This document shows, piece after piece, positions 60,880-64,000 of a stretch of 64,000 nucleotides of DNA. The notes beneath the pieces were generated by a model. It was given only the letters and a program-made list of their open reading frames with translations, was not told where the DNA came from and made no database searches. A program made the translations under genes and the position numbers. Positions within the stretch are counted from its first letter, which is position 1. Every line of letters begins with the position of its first letter. Source of the stretch: Pardosa pseudoannulata (taxonomy: Eukaryota > Arthropoda > Arachnida > Araneae > Lycosidae); assembly GCA_032207245.1 (NCBI GenBank), contig CM063510.1, positions 52,038,618 to 52,102,617 on the forward strand, given 5' to 3'.

Positions 60880-61260
60880 CCCCCATACCTAATGTTTTCT
60901 GGAGAATAAAAGAGTAAAAATACCCAGAAATAGTTTCACGTTGGGTCATACAGCTGTCGTTAAAAGAGATCGAGAAATAAACATAAACAAAAAAAGGTTT
61001 TCACTTCAACTCAGTGTACGAAATGGGTCACAAAGCAATAAAACTCATGTAAATGAAAGTAAGTCGTAAAAGAAGGACCATAATTACTGTTTACTCCTAA
61101 TTTTATTGCTACCAGAAAGTGTGCTCCTGCAGCAAGGGTATTCCAAGGTATACATATGACTTCATCAGGAAATTCTTGGTCTGTGCTACTACGGGATTTC
61201 CTATACTTTATCAGCATTGTATTTGTTTTCTTTTCTTTTGAGACACGGTGCTGTGTATAT
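60880..61260 (+). repeat. Dispersed repeat module B, copy 5
   Basis: It contains gaaatgggtcacaaagcaat then actcatgtaaatgaaagtaa, gtcgtaaaag, ataattactgtttactccta and gcagcaagggtattccaagg, parallel to the other four copies. Its upstream part (ggagaataaaagag, acagctgtcgttaaaa) matches that of copy 3. Confidence 0.7.
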
Positions 61261-61478
61261 CACCATGTTATAATATATGTAATTTATTTCAGTATTGTTC
61301 CATACTTTTAGACCGGACGTAATACTATACGTATTTTTTAAAATTCTCTTCGGCACTTTTAGTTCCAGTGGTCAATATAAATTTGTATTATTTTGTTTTA
61401 TATAAGTGCATTTATATAGAAACATATATGTAAGACTACGGTAGTACCAGCATTATTCAGGAGTGAAAGTTGCTTATG

Positions 61479-61483
<5 letters not shown>

Positions 61484-61546
<63 letters not shown>
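61484..61546. repeat. (TA)n microsatellite at the left edge of an inverted-arm element
   Basis: A TA run of about 31 repeats ends about 25 bp before the left inverted arm at 61571. The minus-strand open frames through it are not genes. Confidence 0.95.
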
Positions 61547-61548
<2 letters not shown>

Positions 61549-61570
61549 GACCACATAAAGTCTGCAGATC

Positions 61571-62823
61571 TAAATTCGTCGTTAAAAGTACATAAAAACT
61601 GCCTAAAGAAGCGTTCCTGTACGATCCATGGTTCACGAGAAAAATACGAAAAACAAAGTATGACGTCACTGTCGGTGCAAGAAAAAAAACACTTTATTGG
61701 ACATATCAACAGCAGTCTTTCCAACAGTGCATATCTTTCCAGACCATAATGTTTAAAATATTGCGTCATGCATGCGAGCACTCCATGGAATGACGGACCG
61801 AGCTTCCAATTCTTGCCACCTGCAACCGCAGCCCTCAAACCTTTCGGTCATAATAAGGCGATTTCACGCAGTAGGACAAATTCTCAAATTATGACAATTC
61901 TGGATTTATTTTCAAATGGAAGGGCAGTTTATTGTTTGTCTATTGGCTGTTGTAAACATGAAAATGAATGGGAAGGGCATTATAGTAGTTCGTGACGTTG
62001 CGACAAATTGCCTTATTTGCACCCATTGACTCTGAAGCCAATAAAGTTTCGATTTTTGCTGACAGCCGCTTTTTTCGAAAAATGCAGCGTTATGGTGTGT
62101 TGCAAAATTCCTCTCCGCATCGCCCTTGGCGAATTTTCCCCACATTGGATGAGTCTCCATACGATTAGCGTTTTTGTTCTCCGCTCTCATTGTCTCAGGT
62201 TATTGTTGAGCAGAAGGAGCCCTACCTCTTCTTGAGAGTGCGGGGTTTCCTTGGCGTCTTGCAACCCCTTACTGGTTGTTTTTTGGGCGCTTTCGGCGTG
62301 AGCGCAGTCCAGAGATTTTCGTAATTTTTAGAGACCGAAGAAAATTTTAATAACCTTACAAACGCGTTTTTTCTTGGGACAATTTTTCCGTTGGAGCCCA
62401 CCTCCCCTTTTGAAGTTCCTGGAATAATCTTGATTCACTGAACGCCATTCTATAACCAAAATAATCTCCGTTAACCACTATAGACCACTAGCAGAAGTGA
62501 CCTTAGCTATTTGTATAAGATTAATGAGAAATTAAATGAGATCGAAAAATAATAATAAAAAATGTTGGAACTCAAATGAGCGTCTGTTTTGTTATCTACC
62601 TTCGATGTAACTGAGGTGACTCACTATACTGCTGGTTTTGAATTTTTACATAAAGCCCCGACTCTTCCTTATACCCGTGCATATACTGCTGTTGATATGT
62701 TCAATAAAGTGCTTTTTCTTGCACCGGCAGTGACGTCATACTTTGTTTTGTATTTTTTCGTAAACTATGGATCGTATAGGAACCCTTCTTTGGGCAGTTT
62801 TTATGCACTCCTTACGAGAATTT
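61571..62823. mobile_element. Element with about 140-bp terminal inverted arms and an LTR-like interior (copy B)
   Basis: The left arm 61571-61716 is the reverse complement, with scattered changes, of the right arm 62685-62823. Shared strings are gcataaaaactgcc-like, acgatccat, aacaaagtatgacgtcact, ggtgcaagaaaaa and catatcaacagcagt. The interior (61717-62684) is homologous to the LTR-like block at 23474-24300, which has no such arms. The right arm contains caataaag (62702-62709). Both sides adjoin (TA)n tracts. No protein is recognised; several 70-90-codon frames inside are not conserved with copy A. Confidence 0.75.
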
Positions 62824-62852
62824 AGCTGTTTATGCTGTCGGTTTGGGACACC

Positions 62853-62972
<120 letters not shown>

Positions 62973-63337
62973 TGGTACCATGAAAAGAAAATTTGCAGTA
63001 GAACTTAATTTTTCTTTAAGATCTAAGAAATAGACATCTTTCTCTGTCAAAAGCAGAGTATGGCATGATACATGAAAACACTTGTTGGGGCTTCACAGTG
63101 ATACACGCGAAAAGTATTCACAAGTCAGCAATTTAGTTATTGTAGAACTGAGCTATTCATATGGGGCCGATCTAAAATGTGGCGAGTGGACAGAAAATTT
63201 GCATTTATTTCAGAGTTAGCTGTGGTAGAGTGCAGTTAAAAGTTATTATTAAAAGTTTTACACTACTTTTAATAAGATATTTTTTGACTGGAAAAATAAA
63301 TTTGAAATTATAAAAATGGAGAAATGAGGACCTTAAA

Positions 63338-63399
63338 GAGATATTTTAAGTGTAATAATTTTGATATATTACATATACATACACGCACACACACACACA

Positions 63400-63446
<47 letters not shown>

Positions 63447-63480
63447 CATACACACATATATATGTATATATAAATGTAAT
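63338..63480. repeat. Microsatellite-associated repeat copy 3 with (CA)n(TA)n
   Basis: The string gtgtaataattttgatatat then tacatatacat runs into (CA)n at 63383-63400 and (TA)n at 63403-63437, the same arrangement as at 2847 and 19249. Confidence 0.8.
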
Positions 63481-64000
63481 ACATTTTATTTTATTTTTAT
63501 AGTTATATTGATATATTGTATAATTACATAAAACTTTATATCCTTAATCGTAAGAGCAATTTCTTCGGTACACTCCTGTATTATCCCTGTCAACAGTAAT
63601 TTTACAAAATAAGAAATAATGTATAAATAATTTAGCAGTTACTTTCATTTTGTTGATTTCATAGAATATTTATACTTGTAACCATGCTTATAATAATGAA
63701 GAAAATAATTTAATATATTTATTAAGAAAATTGTTATTCTTAAATTATCACTTGTGGCAATTTAATTTTTTTTAATTAAAATTGTTTTACACATATTCTT
63801 TCTTTCTATCGAACGATGAAGCAATTTAGCTGAGTAAATTCCCTACAAGCCGTTATTACCAAGATGTAATCCGAGCAGTTATTTAAGAAAAAAAACTATA
63901 CAGTATACCTCGCTGCTCATATTATTAATGGTCAATTCCATTTTACGTGTGAAAGTGGCAAGGTATATTTTATTGATATGGAACTGACCACTCACACTTA
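63481..64000. other. AT-rich intergenic DNA, no gene seen
   Basis: No recognised feature up to the window edge. Confidence 0.4.

Noticed and set aside
61482..61838. 118-codon minus-strand frame
   Set aside because: It runs through the inverted arm and 60 bp of (TA)n; it is not conserved in the opposite arm.

Overview
This looks like eukaryotic, almost certainly animal, non-coding DNA. It is strongly AT-rich, full of (TA)n and (CA)n microsatellites, and carries decayed DNA transposons (Tigger/pogo, piggyBac), a 5'-truncated non-LTR retrotransposon, tRNA-derived SINEs and LTR-like blocks. The mix fits an arthropod, and an arachnid is plausible, but nothing in the window fixes the species. I find no host protein-coding gene, rRNA or functional tRNA gene: open frames never exceed about 120 codons, and the longest sit in microsatellites or GC-richer LTR-like blocks.

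Layout. 0-3.4 kb: a 274-bp fold-back element rich in TGACGTCA sites, a smaller relative, a 167-bp tandem duplication and a minus-strand SINE. 3.4-9.9 kb: AT-rich DNA with a complete-ended but internally deleted Tigger element (7943-8925). 10-13 kb: two tandem arrays, about 200 bp and about 590 bp per unit; the last 590-bp unit is split by a LINE tail with target-site duplications. 13-27 kb: AT-rich sequence with a GC-richer block (16.1-16.9 kb), several TTAA-flanked elements, a large microsatellite cluster (19.25-19.80 kb) and an LTR-like block (23.47-24.30 kb). 27.1-29.1 kb: four units of about 490 bp, the last with an internal inversion. 30.6-32 kb: an LTR-like block with a possible tRNA-Lys-type primer site, then a MITE. 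34.5-35.6 kb: a long SINE and a palindromic mini-element.

36.7-44.2 kb is one nested tandem-repeat territory: 245-bp units, a 945-bp TTAA element, a 1.36-kb duplication and finally a 169-bp satellite-like array that appears to have budded from the end of the 1.36-kb unit. 46.6-61.3 kb repeatedly alternates two diverged repeat modules (A and B here), with a piggyBac element whose right end has become a tandem array (48.0-49.1 kb), an apparently perfect 895-bp tandem duplication (54.3-56.1 kb) and another transposase relic at 60 kb. 61.5-63 kb holds an element with about 140-bp inverted arms inserted between (TA)n tracts.

The most coherent biological theme is the group of TTAA-flanked, piggyBac-type elements. 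Several families carry a different 16-21-bp palindrome about 15 bp inside one end, and the coding remnants that survive in such elements are the C-terminal cysteine-rich end of the transposase. The known piggyBac transposase binds a comparable internal palindrome through that domain, so these elements may record several different domain/palindrome specificities.
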